Source of the DNA: an uncultured bacterium
GTDB lineage: Bacteria > Planctomycetota > UBA1135 > GCA-002686595
Assembly (NCBI GenBank): GCA_937910685.1
Contig: CALEMP010000229.1
Coordinates: 1-32,536, forward strand
Length of the DNA stretch: 32,536 nt
Direction of reading: 5' to 3'
The notes below the pieces were generated by a model. It did not search any database and was not told the origin of the DNA. It worked only from the letters and a program-made list of their open reading frames with translations. Numbering within the stretch: position 1 is the first letter of the stretch; every line of letters starts with the position of its first letter. This document shows positions 16,597 to 25,722 of the stretch, one piece after another. The translations under genes and the position numbers were made by a program.

Positions 16597-17762
16597 CGGG
16601 TACCCGGCGGCAAGGTCACAAAAGAATCTACGCGCGAGGTATCCCCCACTTCCAAGTCCCGTCGGTCCACCAGGCGTACGGTGACCAGGGCATCGGCTAG
16701 GGTCGCGCCCTCTCCGCCCAGCACGTCTCCGGTGTAGATGCAGACCTGATCCACGACGCCCGCCTCCAACATGGCGGAGGTCAATTGCGGTCCGGCCTCC
16801 AAGAGAAGACGCTCGATGCCGCGCTCGTGCATACGCAGAAGGATGTCCTGCAGGTCCAGGCGGGTGCGATCCATGGAGCGCACCTCTTGCACTTCGGCTC
16901 CCGCAGCAGCCAAGGCCCGGGCGCGTCCCACGTCCGCGCCAAAGCGGCAGAAAATCACCACCTGGCCCCCGGCCTCGTCGGTTTCACCCCCGGCATCCAA
17001 TTGGGCGAACAAACGCGCATCCGGCGGCGTGCGCAGGTCGCTGTCCAGGATGAATCGCTGGGGAGGGTTCTTGCGCTGCCCGGGAGGCCGCACGGTGAAA
17101 CGTGGATTGTCGGCGCGCACCGTGCCAAAACCGGTCATGATGCCCTCTACCCGACCGCGCAAGACCTGCACCTCGGCCAGCGCTTCGGGGCCGCTGATCC
17201 AACGCCCGCCTCCCACGTCCTTGGGTGGCAAAAGTTGCCCCGATCGGGTCTGGGCCCATTTGGCGATGGTCCAAGGCCTGGGAATTCGCAGGCGTTCAGG
17301 GGAAAGCCAGCGCAAGAAATGCGGGGACTGATCGCGCAAGCGGATCGTGCCGTCAAGGTTAATGACTTCGATGCCAGCGTTCTTGAGCGCCTCGAGTCCA
17401 CTCCCTCGGTGGCGTGGGTCGGGGTCCAAGCAACCCACCACGACCCGTGAGATCCCCGCAGCGATGATGGCCTCGGTGCAGGGCGGCGTCTTGCCAAAAC
17501 TCGAGCATGGCTCGAGGGTCACCAACAACGCCTCCCAGGATCCCCGGGGTACACCCGAAGCAGCCGCAGCCTTAAGGGCCACGAGCTCCGCATGGGGACC
17601 GCCCCAATGCCCGTGCATCCCTCGCCCAATCAATTTCCCTCCGGCCAGGATTCCGGCTCCCACGCAGGGATTGGGGGCCACGTCAAAACGCATCTCCCGT
17701 GCCTCACGCGCCAAATCGCGCAGGTGAGCCTGAAGGGTCGGGGTGTCGATGTCGAGGGGCAT
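16593..17762 (-). CDS. ribD: Riboflavin biosynthesis deaminase/reductase RibD
   Basis: A bifunctional enzyme with an N-terminal cytidine-deaminase-type domain (diaminohydroxyphosphoribosylaminopyrimidine deaminase) and a C-terminal reductase domain. Zinc ligands are H57 in GPHAEL, with the proton-shuttle E59, and C86 and C95 in [13 protein letters not shown]. The usual His after PCS is Ser here. The reductase begins near residue 160 ([18 protein letters not shown]) with [20 protein letters not shown] start at ATG 17762 (389 residues); a GTG at 17795 would add only 11 Pro-rich residues. It makes a flavin precursor. No other rib genes are nearby, so its partner here is only the translationally coupled lipoprotein downstream. 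Confidence 0.93.
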   Translation of the reverse strand: MPLDIDTPTLQAHLRDLAREAREMRFDVAPNPCVGAGILAGGKLIGRGMHGHWGGPHAELVALKAAAASGVPRGSWEALLVTLEPCSSFGKTPPCTEAIIAAGISRVVVGCLDPDPRHRGSGLEALKNAGIEVINLDGTIRLRDQSPHFLRWLSPERLRIPRPWTIAKWAQTRSGQLLPPKDVGGGRWISGPEALAEVQVLRGRVEGIMTGFGTVRADNPRFTVRPPGQRKNPPQRFILDSDLRTPPDARLFAQLDAGGETDEAGGQVVIFCRFGADVGRARALAAAGAEVQEVRSMDRTRLDLQDILLRMHERGIERLLLEAGPQLTSAMLEAGVVDQVCIYTGDVLGGEGATLADALVTVRLVDRRDLEVGDTSRVDSFVTLPPGTR

Positions 17763-18059
17763 TGCGGGGGCGGGCGGTGGATGGGTTCTATCCACGCCAG
17801 TCCCCTAGGCTACGGTCTTGGGACGCTCGGCACCAATGCCCCCGGCTCATTCCATCCCCATTGGCGGGATAGGATTCAGATCCATTCCCCCCAGACCTCT
17901 CCCCAGGGACTTTCTCCAAAACCCGGTCCCACATCCCTGTTAGGATTCGCCACCTTGCCCCTTGCAGCGCCTCCTTTGGGAGGCAAACTGTTGGCCAGAA
18001 ACAGCGGTCTCCCCGACGGAGGCCCGACCCAAACCACCCCCAAACCACCTCCCTGTTCC
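17763..18059. other. Divergent spacer between ribD and the malate dehydrogenase gene
   Basis: The 297-bp gap should hold promoters in both directions. I found no clear -35/-10 pair on either strand. The octamer TAGGATTC occurs twice on the plus strand (17870-17877 and 17941-17948), 71 bp apart, which may be chance. Open frames across the gap have no family resemblance. No FMN-riboswitch-like set of conserved stems was recognised upstream of ribD. Confidence 0.4.
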
Positions 18060-19055
18060 ATGACCAAGGCCCCCATTCGCGTAACCATCACCGGCGCTGC
18101 CGGCCAAATCGGCTACGCCCTCTTGCCTCGAATCGCCAGCGGCCAAATGTTCGGCCCGGACCAACCGGTGATCCTGCAAATGCTCGAGATCCCGATGGAG
18201 AAGGCCATGGCTGCCCTCAATGGCGTCGCCATGGAACTGGAAGACTGTGCCTTTCCCCTTCTGCAGGACATGGTTCTTAGCAGTGATCCTGACGTGGCCT
18301 TCAAGGACGCCAACTGGTGCCTGCTCGTGGGCTCCAAGCCCCGCGGCCCAGGAATGGAGCGCGGCGATTTGATCCGCGAAAACGGTCCGATTTTCACGGG
18401 CCAAGGCCGTTCAATCAACGACAACGCCGCCAGCGATGTGCGCGTGGCTGTGGTCGGCAACCCCTGCAACACCAACTGCCTGATCGCCATGCACTCGGCC
18501 CCCGACGTGCCCGACGATCGCTTCAGCGCCATGACCCGCCTGGACCAAAACCGCGCCCAGGCTCAACTGGCAGCCAAAGCCGGCGTACACACCAGCGCCG
18601 TCAAGAACGCACTCATCTGGGGCAACCACTCCGCCACTCAAGTGCCGGACTTTGTGCACGCCACGATCAACGGGGTCAGTGCCGCCGAGGTCATCGGTGA
18701 CAACGACTGGCTCACCACGACGTTCTTTGAGACCGTCCAAAAGCGCGGCGCAGCAATCATCGCCGCCCGCGGTCTCTCCAGTGCTGCATCCGCAGCCAAC
18801 GGTTTGGTCGACCACGTGCGTGACCTCCGCAATGCCACCCCGGACGGCGAGTGGCGCTCGGTCTGCGTCAAGTCCGATGGCTCCTACGGTGTTCCCGAAG
18901 GCCTGATCTCATCGTTCCCCGTGCGCGCCGACGGCAAAGGCGGCTGGGAAATCGTCCAGGGCCTAGAGCTCACCCCCTTCTTGGCCGAAAAGATCGCCCT
19001 CTCAGCCAAAGAGCTTTCGAGCGAGCGGGAAACCGTGAGCGGCCTGTTGAGCTGA
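18060..19055 (+). CDS. mdh: Malate dehydrogenase (NAD-dependent, cytosolic-type subfamily)
   Basis: It interconverts malate and oxaloacetate in the TCA cycle. The 331-residue protein starts [20 protein letters not shown], with the nucleotide-binding GAAGQIG (12-18) and an acidic residue, E43 in LEIP, at the end of the second strand, as expected for [12 protein letters not shown] (131-139), TRLDQNRA (159-166) and [12 protein letters not shown] (187-198, catalytic H190) are characteristic of the cytosolic/type-2 MDH branch. Substrate-binding arginines are expected at R95 and R101 (PRGPGMER). A longer frame upstream to 17592 has no MDH homology. The gene ends 14 bp from the convergent TPR gene. 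Confidence 0.96.
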   Translation: MTKAPIRVTITGAAGQIGYALLPRIASGQMFGPDQPVILQMLEIPMEKAMAALNGVAMELEDCAFPLLQDMVLSSDPDVAFKDANWCLLVGSKPRGPGMERGDLIRENGPIFTGQGRSINDNAASDVRVAVVGNPCNTNCLIAMHSAPDVPDDRFSAMTRLDQNRAQAQLAAKAGVHTSAVKNALIWGNHSATQVPDFVHATINGVSAAEVIGDNDWLTTTFFETVQKRGAAIIAARGLSSAASAANGLVDHVRDLRNATPDGEWRSVCVKSDGSYGVPEGLISSFPVRADGKGGWEIVQGLELTPFLAEKIALSAKELSSERETVSGLLS

Positions 19056-19069
19056 ACCCGGCCTGCCCT

Positions 19070-19843
19070 TCACTCACCCGCCTCAGCCGCATAGCCTGCG
19101 GCGGCCTCGGTGTCCCCCATGCGGCGGCAGAGTTGGGCTAGGCGGTGGAGGAGTTCTGGGTGTTGGTGAAGGACTGCGGCTTGTTCGAGCAGGTCACGGG
19201 CCTGGGACAGGTCGTTGGATGCGAGCGAAATATCCGAGAGGGCTGCCAATGTGCGCGACCGGGCTTGGGGCTGGGTGAAACGGCCCAGGGCGTTTTCCAG
19301 GTTGGCTTTGGCTTTTGGAAAGTGACCGGCTTCGATGTCGAGCAATCCTAGGCGGAAAAGGGCTTCGCCGTCGCCGGAGAGATCGTGGTCGAGTTGGTAG
19401 GCAAGGCGGGCGGCAGGAATGCGGCCGGTTTCTTCCAGGGCGCGAGCCAAGCGGAAGGGCGCGATGGGTTTTTCGGGATAGGCAGCGCCGGGGGTCAGGG
19501 CCAGGGTCAGGGCGTCCAGAGTTCTTTGCCAGAGTTGGGCACGGGATTCAAGAATGCCCAGGAGATAGTGCGCTTCAGCAGACCACTCGCCTTCGAGTTC
19601 GGGGAGAATCAGGGCGCGGGCTCGTTCGGGGCGGCCGGCTTGAAGGTGGATGCGCGCGGCGGTGAGGGGCGCGCGGCTGGACGGAGGGAAGGGTGCGTGG
19701 TTGATGAGTTCCGCGCGGGCCGTGGCGATCAGGCCGATGAATGGGTCCTCGGGAGCGGGCTTGGGATCGTCTCCCTGGGCGAAGTAGACCCAGAGTCCCC
19801 CGAGGAAGGTCAAGAGCAACAGGCCGAAGCGGGCGAACCTCAT
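19070..19843 (-). CDS. Membrane-anchored TPR protein
   Basis: 257 residues with a single N-terminal hydrophobic segment (FGLLLLTFLGGLWVYFA, about 6-22) that is either an uncleaved anchor or a signal peptide, then a helical domain in the periplasm. TPR-like pairs include AARIHLQAGRPERARALIL, LALEETGRIPAARLAYQL, FRLGLLDIEAGHFPKAKANL and LAQLCRRMGDTEAAAGYAAE. The ATG overlaps the stop codon of the FG-GAP gene as ATGA, so the two are translationally coupled and probably act together. It is the last gene of the miaB operon. The function is unknown; a scaffold for the FG-GAP lipoprotein is a reasonable guess. Confidence 0.85.
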   Translation of the reverse strand: MRFARFGLLLLTFLGGLWVYFAQGDDPKPAPEDPFIGLIATARAELINHAPFPPSSRAPLTAARIHLQAGRPERARALILPELEGEWSAEAHYLLGILESRAQLWQRTLDALTLALTPGAAYPEKPIAPFRLARALEETGRIPAARLAYQLDHDLSGDGEALFRLGLLDIEAGHFPKAKANLENALGRFTQPQARSRTLAALSDISLASNDLSQARDLLEQAAVLHQHPELLHRLAQLCRRMGDTEAAAGYAAEAGE

Positions 19844-21594
19844 TGGCCGGAACCTCGCACGAGGACAAAGTTCATGCCGGGCATGATGTTGGGGAATTTC
19901 TCAGAGATGCCGTCGGGCCAGGTCACTTCCACGTGAAAGGGCCCGCGGAAGGGGCCGGTGCCGAATTGGGCGTGTTGGGCATTCGCGGATTGATAGGTAC
20001 CCGAGGAAGTGATCCAGCGGTGTTGGGGCTCGGGGCCGCCGAGCAGGGCGATGCGGGAACCGATTCCGGAGGGGTTTTTGGAGTTGGGTTGGGAGAGCTT
20101 GATCAAGACGCTGCGGCCCGGCAGGGCATCGTTACGAAGGAGGCGTAGGGAACCGGAAAGGGTGCGGCAGATGAGGTCCAAGTCTCCATCCCCATCAAGA
20201 TCCCCACGAACCGCACCCCGGTCCACGCCCTGGGAGAGAACCCACGGACCGGCTTCCTTGGCGCGGATTTGGGCAAAGCGATTGCCCTCTTGGCCAAAGA
20301 GCAGGGGCGCCTGACGGTGCTTCCAGCCTTGTTCGCGGCAGATCAAATCTCCGTAGACGTGACCGTTGAAAGCCAGCAGCTCTTCGGTGCCGTCACAGTC
20401 CAAATCTAAAAACGTGGTGGCCCAGCCGAGGTAGGGCACCGAGAGTTGGCCGAGGCCCCAGCGCCGGGTTGCGTCGTCGAAAAGGAGATCACCCAGATTC
20501 AGATGCAGGGTGTTGCGGTCCCCCATGAAATTCGTGGTGAACAAATCGGGCAGGCCGTCCCGATTCACGTCCCCCAGAGTGATGCCCATGGTCGCTTGCC
20601 CCAGGCCATTTTCGTCAAAGGCAAGGCCAGAGGTCAGACCGCAGTCGGTGAAGAACAGGGCAGCCTGGTCGTCGACCGAGTGGACTTCAGTCCCGGTGGA
20701 ACCCCCTGGCTCGGTTTCCTGAGGAGCAGGAGTCGAGCCCCCTTGGGAGGGAGCCGCCCCCTTGCGCTGGAAGAAGAAGTTGGGCCCCGAATCGTTGCCC
20801 ACAAAAACCTCCTGGGTCCCGTTGGCATCAAAATCCGCGATCACGACTCCCAAACCATAGGCCGGCTTGGGGGAGGCAAAATGAGCTGTGGCCGGGGTGA
20901 ACGTTCCATCCCCCTGGTTGAAATAGATCTCATCGGGCTCGGCAACAAGTCCCATGGGACCGCCAAAAACCTGCGCACCCCGGAACAGCATGGGCTTGGG
21001 CAAAGAGTCGAGATCGAACTTCACATAGTTGGCCACATAAAGGTCCAAGTCCCCATCCCCATCCAGATCGCCGAAGGACGCGGCGCTGCTCCAGGCAGAT
21101 GTTGTGGCGAGGCCCGCGGAAACGCTGGCGTCCATGAAGCCTCCCTCTGGCTTTTGCAGGAACAACATGTTGGGGCCATGGGCACAGACAAAAAGATCAT
21201 CCAGCCCATCTCCATTCACATCCCCCACCGCAGATCCAAAACTCCAATGGGAAAAACTCAAACCACTCGTGGCCGTGGCGTCGCGGAACTGGAGACCACC
21301 CAAGTTTTCCAAGTAGCGTCCACCGCTGGTGTGGGAAAGATTGCTGACGCTGCCACCACAGCGGGGCAGAAACAGATCCAAGTCCCCATCCCCATCCCCG
21401 TCGATCAGGGCCAAGCCACCACCCTTGACCTCGATCAAGGCTTGGGGCTCCAAGTCTCCCCGCAGGGGCAAGAGTCCAAGGCCCGAGGAATCGGTCACGT
21501 CGGTCATTCCAAACCGATACTCAGGAGTACCGCTCCCGCAGGATGCGCAAAGCACCAGCCCTAGAACCGTCGCAAGGGAAGGCTCGACCCTCAC
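19840..21594 (-). CDS. FG-GAP repeat lipoprotein with ASPIC/UnbV domain
   Basis: 584 residues, exported: hydrophobic LATVLGLVLCASC with C19 as the likely lipidated Cys, although Cys at the -3 position makes the lipobox weak. Seven Asp-rich calcium loops, one per expected propeller blade, can be read in order: DGDGDGDLDLF, DVNGDGLDDLF, DLDGDGDLDLY, DFDANGTQEVF, DVNRDGLPDLF, DLDCDGTEELL and DLDGDGDLDLI. Loops 4 and 6 have degraded ligand patterns. The end (GIGSRIALLGG to VTWPDGISEKFP) matches the ASPIC/UnbV domain. A Gly/Ser/Pro linker (about 284-305) interrupts blade 4-5. It probably binds ligand at the cell surface. The GTG start overlaps the miaB stop (GTGA). Confidence 0.88.
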   Translation of the reverse strand: MRVEPSLATVLGLVLCASCGSGTPEYRFGMTDVTDSSGLGLLPLRGDLEPQALIEVKGGGLALIDGDGDGDLDLFLPRCGGSVSNLSHTSGGRYLENLGGLQFRDATATSGLSFSHWSFGSAVGDVNGDGLDDLFVCAHGPNMLFLQKPEGGFMDASVSAGLATTSAWSSAASFGDLDGDGDLDLYVANYVKFDLDSLPKPMLFRGAQVFGGPMGLVAEPDEIYFNQGDGTFTPATAHFASPKPAYGLGVVIADFDANGTQEVFVGNDSGPNFFFQRKGAAPSQGGSTPAPQETEPGGSTGTEVHSVDDQAALFFTDCGLTSGLAFDENGLGQATMGITLGDVNRDGLPDLFTTNFMGDRNTLHLNLGDLLFDDATRRWGLGQLSVPYLGWATTFLDLDCDGTEELLAFNGHVYGDLICREQGWKHRQAPLLFGQEGNRFAQIRAKEAGPWVLSQGVDRGAVRGDLDGDGDLDLICRTLSGSLRLLRNDALPGRSVLIKLSQPNSKNPSGIGSRIALLGGPEPQHRWITSSGTYQSANAQHAQFGTGPFRGPFHVEVTWPDGISEKFPNIMPGMNFVLVRGSGQ

Positions 21595-23039
21595 TTGGAT
21601 TTAGTTTCCAGGGGTAGGCGGCCAGAGAAGCCATAGGCGGTGCATTCGTCCAGAATAACAGGCACGGTGCATCCGATCAGCTCTTTGGTGCCCGCAACCG
21701 ACACGGACAAGCCATGCACGGAGCGGCCCTGAATAATCTTGGGGTCCCGGGGAGAAACCGCTTCGAAGAAAACCCGCTCGGTCTGGCCACACCGTTGTTC
21801 AAAGCGAGCCCGTTGCACGCGCTCGGATGTTGCCATCAACAGTTGGTGGCGTTCCTTCTTGATGGCCATGGGTATGTCGTCGGGGAGACCCGAGGCCTTG
21901 GTACCCGGACGCTCGTCGTACTTGAAGATGTAATTGACAATGAACTTTTGCTCTTCGAGAAAGCGCTGGGAACCTTCAAAGTCCTCGTCTGTCTCGCCAG
22001 AAAAGCCAACGATCCAATCGCTGCCCAACTCCAGGTCTGGCAGCACGTCACGCAGGGTGTCCGCGCGCTTCCGATAGAGGTCCAAGTTGTAGCCGCGCTT
22101 CATGCGCTTCAAAACCGAATCACTCCCAGCCTGGGCCGGCAGGGGCAAGAAATGATCGACCTTGTCGCAGTCGCGCATGGCTTCCGCCAGGGCGCGAGTT
22201 GCATAGGATGGGTGCAGGGTGATCATGCGAATACGCTCGATGCCCGGCACCTCTTGTAGGGCGCGCAAGAGGTTCCCAAGGCCCTCGCGGCCCTGACGGC
22301 CGCTGCCCCGAACTTCCCCATCAAGGGGAACAGGGAAATCCTCGCCATAACTGTTCACGGTTTGTCCCAAGAGGGTCAACACCTTGACTCCCTGGTCCGC
22401 GTGCCAACGTGCCTCTTGCACCAGCTCGGCAATCGAACGACTTTGCACCCCGCCGCGGGTCAAGGGCACAACGCAATAGGTACAGGACAAAGCACAGCCA
22501 CGCATGACCGCCAAGAAGGCCTGGATGCCACCGGTCCAAACCTCGCCCGTGCGGTCCACGGGAACCTCAGCAGCCATGTCGGTGAATGCGACCCGCTCGT
22601 CTTTACGGCTCAAGCTGGCATCCGCACGTCGGACGCGAACCTCTTCCACCATACGGGGTAGATGTTGAAACTGACGCGTGCCCGCCACTAGGTCAATGTG
22701 CGCGGCCCGCTTGAAAGCTTCCTTTTCCACCCGCTGGGCCATGCAGCCCATCAAGCCAATCACCATTTCCGGTCGGCGTTGCTTGAGCTCCTTGAGCTCC
22801 CCCACCCAACTCCAGGTGCGCTCTTCCGCATGATCGCGCACGCTGCAAGTGTTGAAAATGACCACGTCCGCCTCTTCCATATCCGAGGTGGTGTCATAGC
22901 CCTGCTTGCGAAAGCGGCCCTCCACCAGGGACGAATCGTACTTGTTCATCTGGCAGCCAAAAGTGACCACGCAGAGCCGAGGGGAATCGGCGCCACTGGG
23001 GGAGGTTTCAGGCTCAGAGGTGTGGCGGGTGATGGTCAT
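21591..23039 (-). CDS. miaB: tRNA-2-methylthio-N6-dimethylallyladenosine synthase MiaB
   Basis: A radical-SAM methylthiotransferase that adds a 2-methylthio group to i6A37 of tRNAs reading UNN codons. The N-terminal UPF0004 domain has the three cluster ligands C29 (TFGCQMNKYDS), C65 (NTCSVRDHAEERTW) and C99 (GCMAQR). The radical-SAM cluster is C182, C186 and C189 in RGCALSCTYC. LPAQAGSDSVLKRMKRGY is the MiaB-type substrate/SAM segment and a TRAM domain ends the 482-residue protein. The NTCSVRDHAEERTW version favours MiaB over MtaB or RimO. miaA is not in the window. The gene lies 12 bp behind the symporter and overlaps the FG-GAP gene by 4 bp. Confidence 0.95.
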   Translation of the reverse strand: MTITRHTSEPETSPSGADSPRLCVVTFGCQMNKYDSSLVEGRFRKQGYDTTSDMEEADVVIFNTCSVRDHAEERTWSWVGELKELKQRRPEMVIGLMGCMAQRVEKEAFKRAAHIDLVAGTRQFQHLPRMVEEVRVRRADASLSRKDERVAFTDMAAEVPVDRTGEVWTGGIQAFLAVMRGCALSCTYCVVPLTRGGVQSRSIAELVQEARWHADQGVKVLTLLGQTVNSYGEDFPVPLDGEVRGSGRQGREGLGNLLRALQEVPGIERIRMITLHPSYATRALAEAMRDCDKVDHFLPLPAQAGSDSVLKRMKRGYNLDLYRKRADTLRDVLPDLELGSDWIVGFSGETDEDFEGSQRFLEEQKFIVNYIFKYDERPGTKASGLPDDIPMAIKKERHQLLMATSERVQRARFEQRCGQTERVFFEAVSPRDPKIIQGRSVHGLSVSVAGTKELIGCTVPVILDECTAYGFSGRLPLETKSK

Positions 23040-23051
23040 GGCAGCGCACCA

Positions 23052-24548
23052 TCATGCCAGAGGAGGGCCACCCTTGCGGGATGAAAGCGTGTTTGAAACA
23101 GAAGGGGACACGGCCCTGCGCGGCCAAAGCCAACTCCCAGCAATGGTTCCCAGGGTCGCTGCAAGGAAACCAAAGGCCCCGGGCAGAAGCCCCCCGAGGA
23201 CAGGGGTCATGGCCGCAGGAGCCGGGCCCTCGGCCAGTCCCAAGCACACCCAGAGGGCCAGATTCCCGAGGGCCATCCCAGCCAGGGCTCCACCCGCGCT
23301 GCAGCGTTGCCAACGTAGGCCCAAGAGCAGCAGGGGAAAGAGAGTCACATAACCAGAAAATGCCACCGCTGCAGAAGAGAAAATCGAACCCGGCACATAG
23401 CGCCACACCACGAAGACCATCCCCGCCACCACCAGGCCAAACCAACGCCCCCGGCGTACCTCCACCCGATTGTCCGAGGCCGGCCGCATCACATCCCGGC
23501 TCAACATGGAGCCCAAGGTCAAGAGTTGCGCGTCCAAGGTGCTCATCACCGCCGCCAAGACCGCCACCAAGCCCAAGGCTCCCAGGGTCGGCGGCAAGAC
23601 CTCGCCCGAGATCATGGCAAAGACCTGGTCCGACTCGCGGCCGATCAATCCTGGAAACAAATCCCGACCCAGCAAACCGAGCAACACCGCCGGCAGCCAA
23701 AGGGCCACCAAGGCAAAGGGATAGAGCAACGCCACCCGCCGAATGGACGGAGCATTCTTGGCGGCGATCAGACGCACCAGCATGTGGGGAAAACTGATCA
23801 CCGTCAGACTGATCACCAGGCTCCAGGAGAGCAAGGCCCCACCCCCATACAACCCATGATTCGGCCGGGCTAAGAGGCGTCCCCCATCGACCTCACCCAA
23901 GCGCTCGAACACGGCGCTCCAACCACCAACTGCCCGGGCCCCCACCCAGGCTGCGGCGACCATGAAACCCATGAACAAGGCCCCTTGCAAAACGTTCGTC
24001 CAAGCAGTGGCGCGCATGCCCCCAAGGGAGGTGTAAAGCAACGCCAGCCCCAAGATCAGGGACCCGCCCCAAACCATCGGCAAGCCCCCCTCACTGGCAA
24101 AAAATAAACTGCGCGCGCCGCCCTCTACCGCAGTCGCCATGTAGGGCAAGGTGTACAGGAAAAACACCGCAAAGAGAGCCCAGCCCACACCCCGGTGATC
24201 CAAGAGGCGCGCATACAACTCCGCCGGAGTCAAAGCACCTAAGCGTCGCGCCTCCCGCCTGGCGGGCAAACCAATCGCCCAGAAACTCAAAGGGATCCCA
24301 AGGGCAACGATGGGCACGTTCAGTCCAAACACCGCCAAACCGTCGTGGTAGGCCAAACCGGGGACTCCCACCAGGACAAAGGGCGTGCAGTTGGTGCCAA
24401 AGAGCGCCATGAACAACACGACAGATCCGAGGCCCGAACCCGCCAAGAAATAATCCTCCGGGGAGCGACCTGCGCGGCGCGCGGCAACCACACCGATGGC
24501 CAGCAGTGCGACCACATACAGGCTGAGGAAAACAAAGGGCAGGGTCAT
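23052..24548 (-). CDS. Sodium:solute symporter family protein
   Basis: A 498-residue polytopic membrane protein with about 13 hydrophobic segments, starting MTLPFVFLSLYVVALLAIG. Family signatures are GRSPEDYFLAGSGLGS (27-42), YTSLGGMRATAWTNVLQG (172-189) and AAVMSTLDAQLLTLGSMLSR (332-351), the last being the segment where SSS transporters place Na+-coordinating hydroxyls. It should import a small solute (organic acid, amino acid, sugar or similar) with sodium; the substrate cannot be read from the sequence. The ATG overlaps the stop of the small membrane gene upstream as ATGA, which suggests a two-part transporter. miaB follows after 12 bp. Confidence 0.92.
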   Translation of the reverse strand: MTLPFVFLSLYVVALLAIGVVAARRAGRSPEDYFLAGSGLGSVVLFMALFGTNCTPFVLVGVPGLAYHDGLAVFGLNVPIVALGIPLSFWAIGLPARREARRLGALTPAELYARLLDHRGVGWALFAVFFLYTLPYMATAVEGGARSLFFASEGGLPMVWGGSLILGLALLYTSLGGMRATAWTNVLQGALFMGFMVAAAWVGARAVGGWSAVFERLGEVDGGRLLARPNHGLYGGGALLSWSLVISLTVISFPHMLVRLIAAKNAPSIRRVALLYPFALVALWLPAVLLGLLGRDLFPGLIGRESDQVFAMISGEVLPPTLGALGLVAVLAAVMSTLDAQLLTLGSMLSRDVMRPASDNRVEVRRGRWFGLVVAGMVFVVWRYVPGSIFSSAAVAFSGYVTLFPLLLLGLRWQRCSAGGALAGMALGNLALWVCLGLAEGPAPAAMTPVLGGLLPGAFGFLAATLGTIAGSWLWPRRAVSPSVSNTLSSRKGGPPLA

Positions 24549-24928
24549 GACTCGCCGCCCTCCGCTTCTTCCGGCGGCTCTTCACGACGCCACACCAAAG
24601 CGGAGAAGAAGAACAACCAAACCGTTGCCAGGGCGACCCAAAGCAATCGGAAAGCGAGCTCCCCCGGCAGGAACCAGAACACAGCCTGGGGTCCGGGGGC
24701 CACGAAAAAGTGCGACGCCAACAGACCCATGGCGGATGCAATCAAAGCGAAGAGGACCAGAGGACGTGGGACACACACGGATCCATGGTGGGATTTTGCG
24801 GTCCAGGAAACCAGAGCTCCCTGATAGACGGCCGGTTTCCCCTGGGCTCCAGCGAGAGCGCAGGTGTCCCCGGCAGAGTCCATACTCCCTCGCGCCCGAC
24901 CGCCAAGCCCCTCCCCTGGGGTTGGCAC
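24545..24928 (-). CDS. Small two-segment membrane protein coupled to the symporter
   Basis: Up to 127 residues. Two hydrophobic helices (about 57-76 and 93-113) are followed by an acidic tail ending EEPPEEAEGGES. Position and size recall the short DUF3311-type membrane proteins that precede SSS transporters, but the likeness is only general. The start is uncertain. GTG at 24928 has AGAGGA 9 nt upstream, a good site for this window. ATG 24883 and GTG 24778 are alternatives, and the first 50 residues have little character, so the mature protein may be only about 77 residues. The stop overlaps the symporter start by 4 bp. Confidence 0.65.
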   Translation of the reverse strand: MPTPGEGLGGRARGSMDSAGDTCALAGAQGKPAVYQGALVSWTAKSHHGSVCVPRPLVLFALIASAMGLLASHFFVAPGPQAVFWFLPGELAFRLLWVALATVWLFFFSALVWRREEPPEEAEGGES

Positions 24929-24950
24929 GAAACTTGTTCCTCTTCAGGCG

Positions 24951-25009
24951 GACACCGCCGGTGACGAAGACATTTCGCCAACGGCCCCTGGTGCGCTGCC
25001 GGCGGTGTC
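24951..25009. repeat. Inverted repeat upstream of the PPC-like lipoprotein gene
   Basis: Perfect 11-bp arms, GACACCGCCGG (24951-24961) and CCGGCGGTGTC (24999-25009), are separated by 37 bp. The repeat lies between the GTG of the small membrane gene (24928, minus) and the ATG of the lipoprotein gene (25047, plus), in the only space available for both promoters. It could be two operator half-sites or, if transcribed, a stem in the lipoprotein leader. No clear -10/-35 pair was found next to it. Confidence 0.5.
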
Positions 25010-25046
25010 TCACCCACCCAACCGCAACTCTTACCTGGAATCAACC

Positions 25047-25622
25047 ATGAAGCCCCTCCACAACCTATTCCTGCTCGCTGGCCTGATCACCTCTTGCGGC
25101 CCGATGGTTCATGTGGGAGACCCCGGCTCCGGCTCCCACACCGGTCCCCTGCACGAGGTCGAGCTCAACGATCAACCCTGGGATACCCAGGTATTCGATT
25201 CACTTGAGGTCTTCCAGATCCTTGACCTGGTGGGCGTGGTGGATGCGGCTCCGGGCTTTGACCTGACCGATCACCTGGGTTTTGTGGCCGCCGGCCCAAT
25301 GGAGGTTTTCGTGACCCTGGAAGGGGATTTCGAGGCCCTAGACCTGGATCTAGCGGTTTGGGATCCCACCACCAGCAGCTACGCCGCTGCCTGGGAGACC
25401 TCGGGATTCGTAGAAACCGCAGTCTTCGCGGTGGACTCCGCGGGTCCTTTTCAGCTGGCGGTCTATTCCCCCTTCACCTCCGGAAACTGGTTCCTGCGGG
25501 TGGAAGGGTTCCCACTTCCTGGATACAGCCCGGGCGTCAATGAAAGCCCTGGACCAAGGATTCGGAGGACACAGGCTGAGCGGCCCGAGAACTCTCCAGC
25601 CCCTGACAGAATCGCCCCCTGA
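25047..25622 (+). CDS. Small lipoprotein with a PPC-like beta domain
   Basis: 191 residues from ATG 25047, where a lipoprotein signal begins: MKPLHNLFLLAGLITSC, lipobox ITSC, Cys17. Upstream in-frame sequence has no signal-like character, so the longer frame is rejected. The body (about 60-150) resembles a bacterial pre-peptidase C-terminal (PPC) domain, with alternating strands such as MEVFVTLEGDFEALDLDLAVWD and a final GNWFLRVEGF. The C-terminal 30 residues are Pro/Arg-rich and probably disordered. It precedes the two sulfatase-like lipoproteins by 100 bp on the same strand. Its function is unknown; a binding or folding module for surface material is an inference. Confidence 0.75.
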   Translation: MKPLHNLFLLAGLITSCGPMVHVGDPGSGSHTGPLHEVELNDQPWDTQVFDSLEVFQILDLVGVVDAAPGFDLTDHLGFVAAGPMEVFVTLEGDFEALDLDLAVWDPTTSSYAAAWETSGFVETAVFAVDSAGPFQLAVYSPFTSGNWFLRVEGFPLPGYSPGVNESPGPRIRRTQAERPENSPAPDRIAP

Positions 25623-25722
25623 AGGATGATCGCCCTAGTTCTTGCCAAAAACACTCCCCAGGCCCAGGGAACTCAAGGGTGGAAGCCGCTAGACTCCTTG
25701 TTGTGCGCCCCGCGCCCCCACA

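Noticed and set aside
17592..18059. 156-codon N-terminal extension of malate dehydrogenase
   Set aside because: It would overlap ribD on the other strand, and the MDH fold starts directly after ATG 18060.
20170..21390. Repeated CCCCATCCCCATC strings suggesting a DNA repeat family
   Set aside because: They are codons for the Asp/Gly calcium loops of the FG-GAP repeats (DxDGDGDLD), so protein-level repetition explains them.
20446..21564. 372-codon plus-strand frame opposite the FG-GAP gene
   Set aside because: The minus-strand frame has seven calcium loops and an ASPIC/UnbV domain; the plus frame has no recognisable motif.
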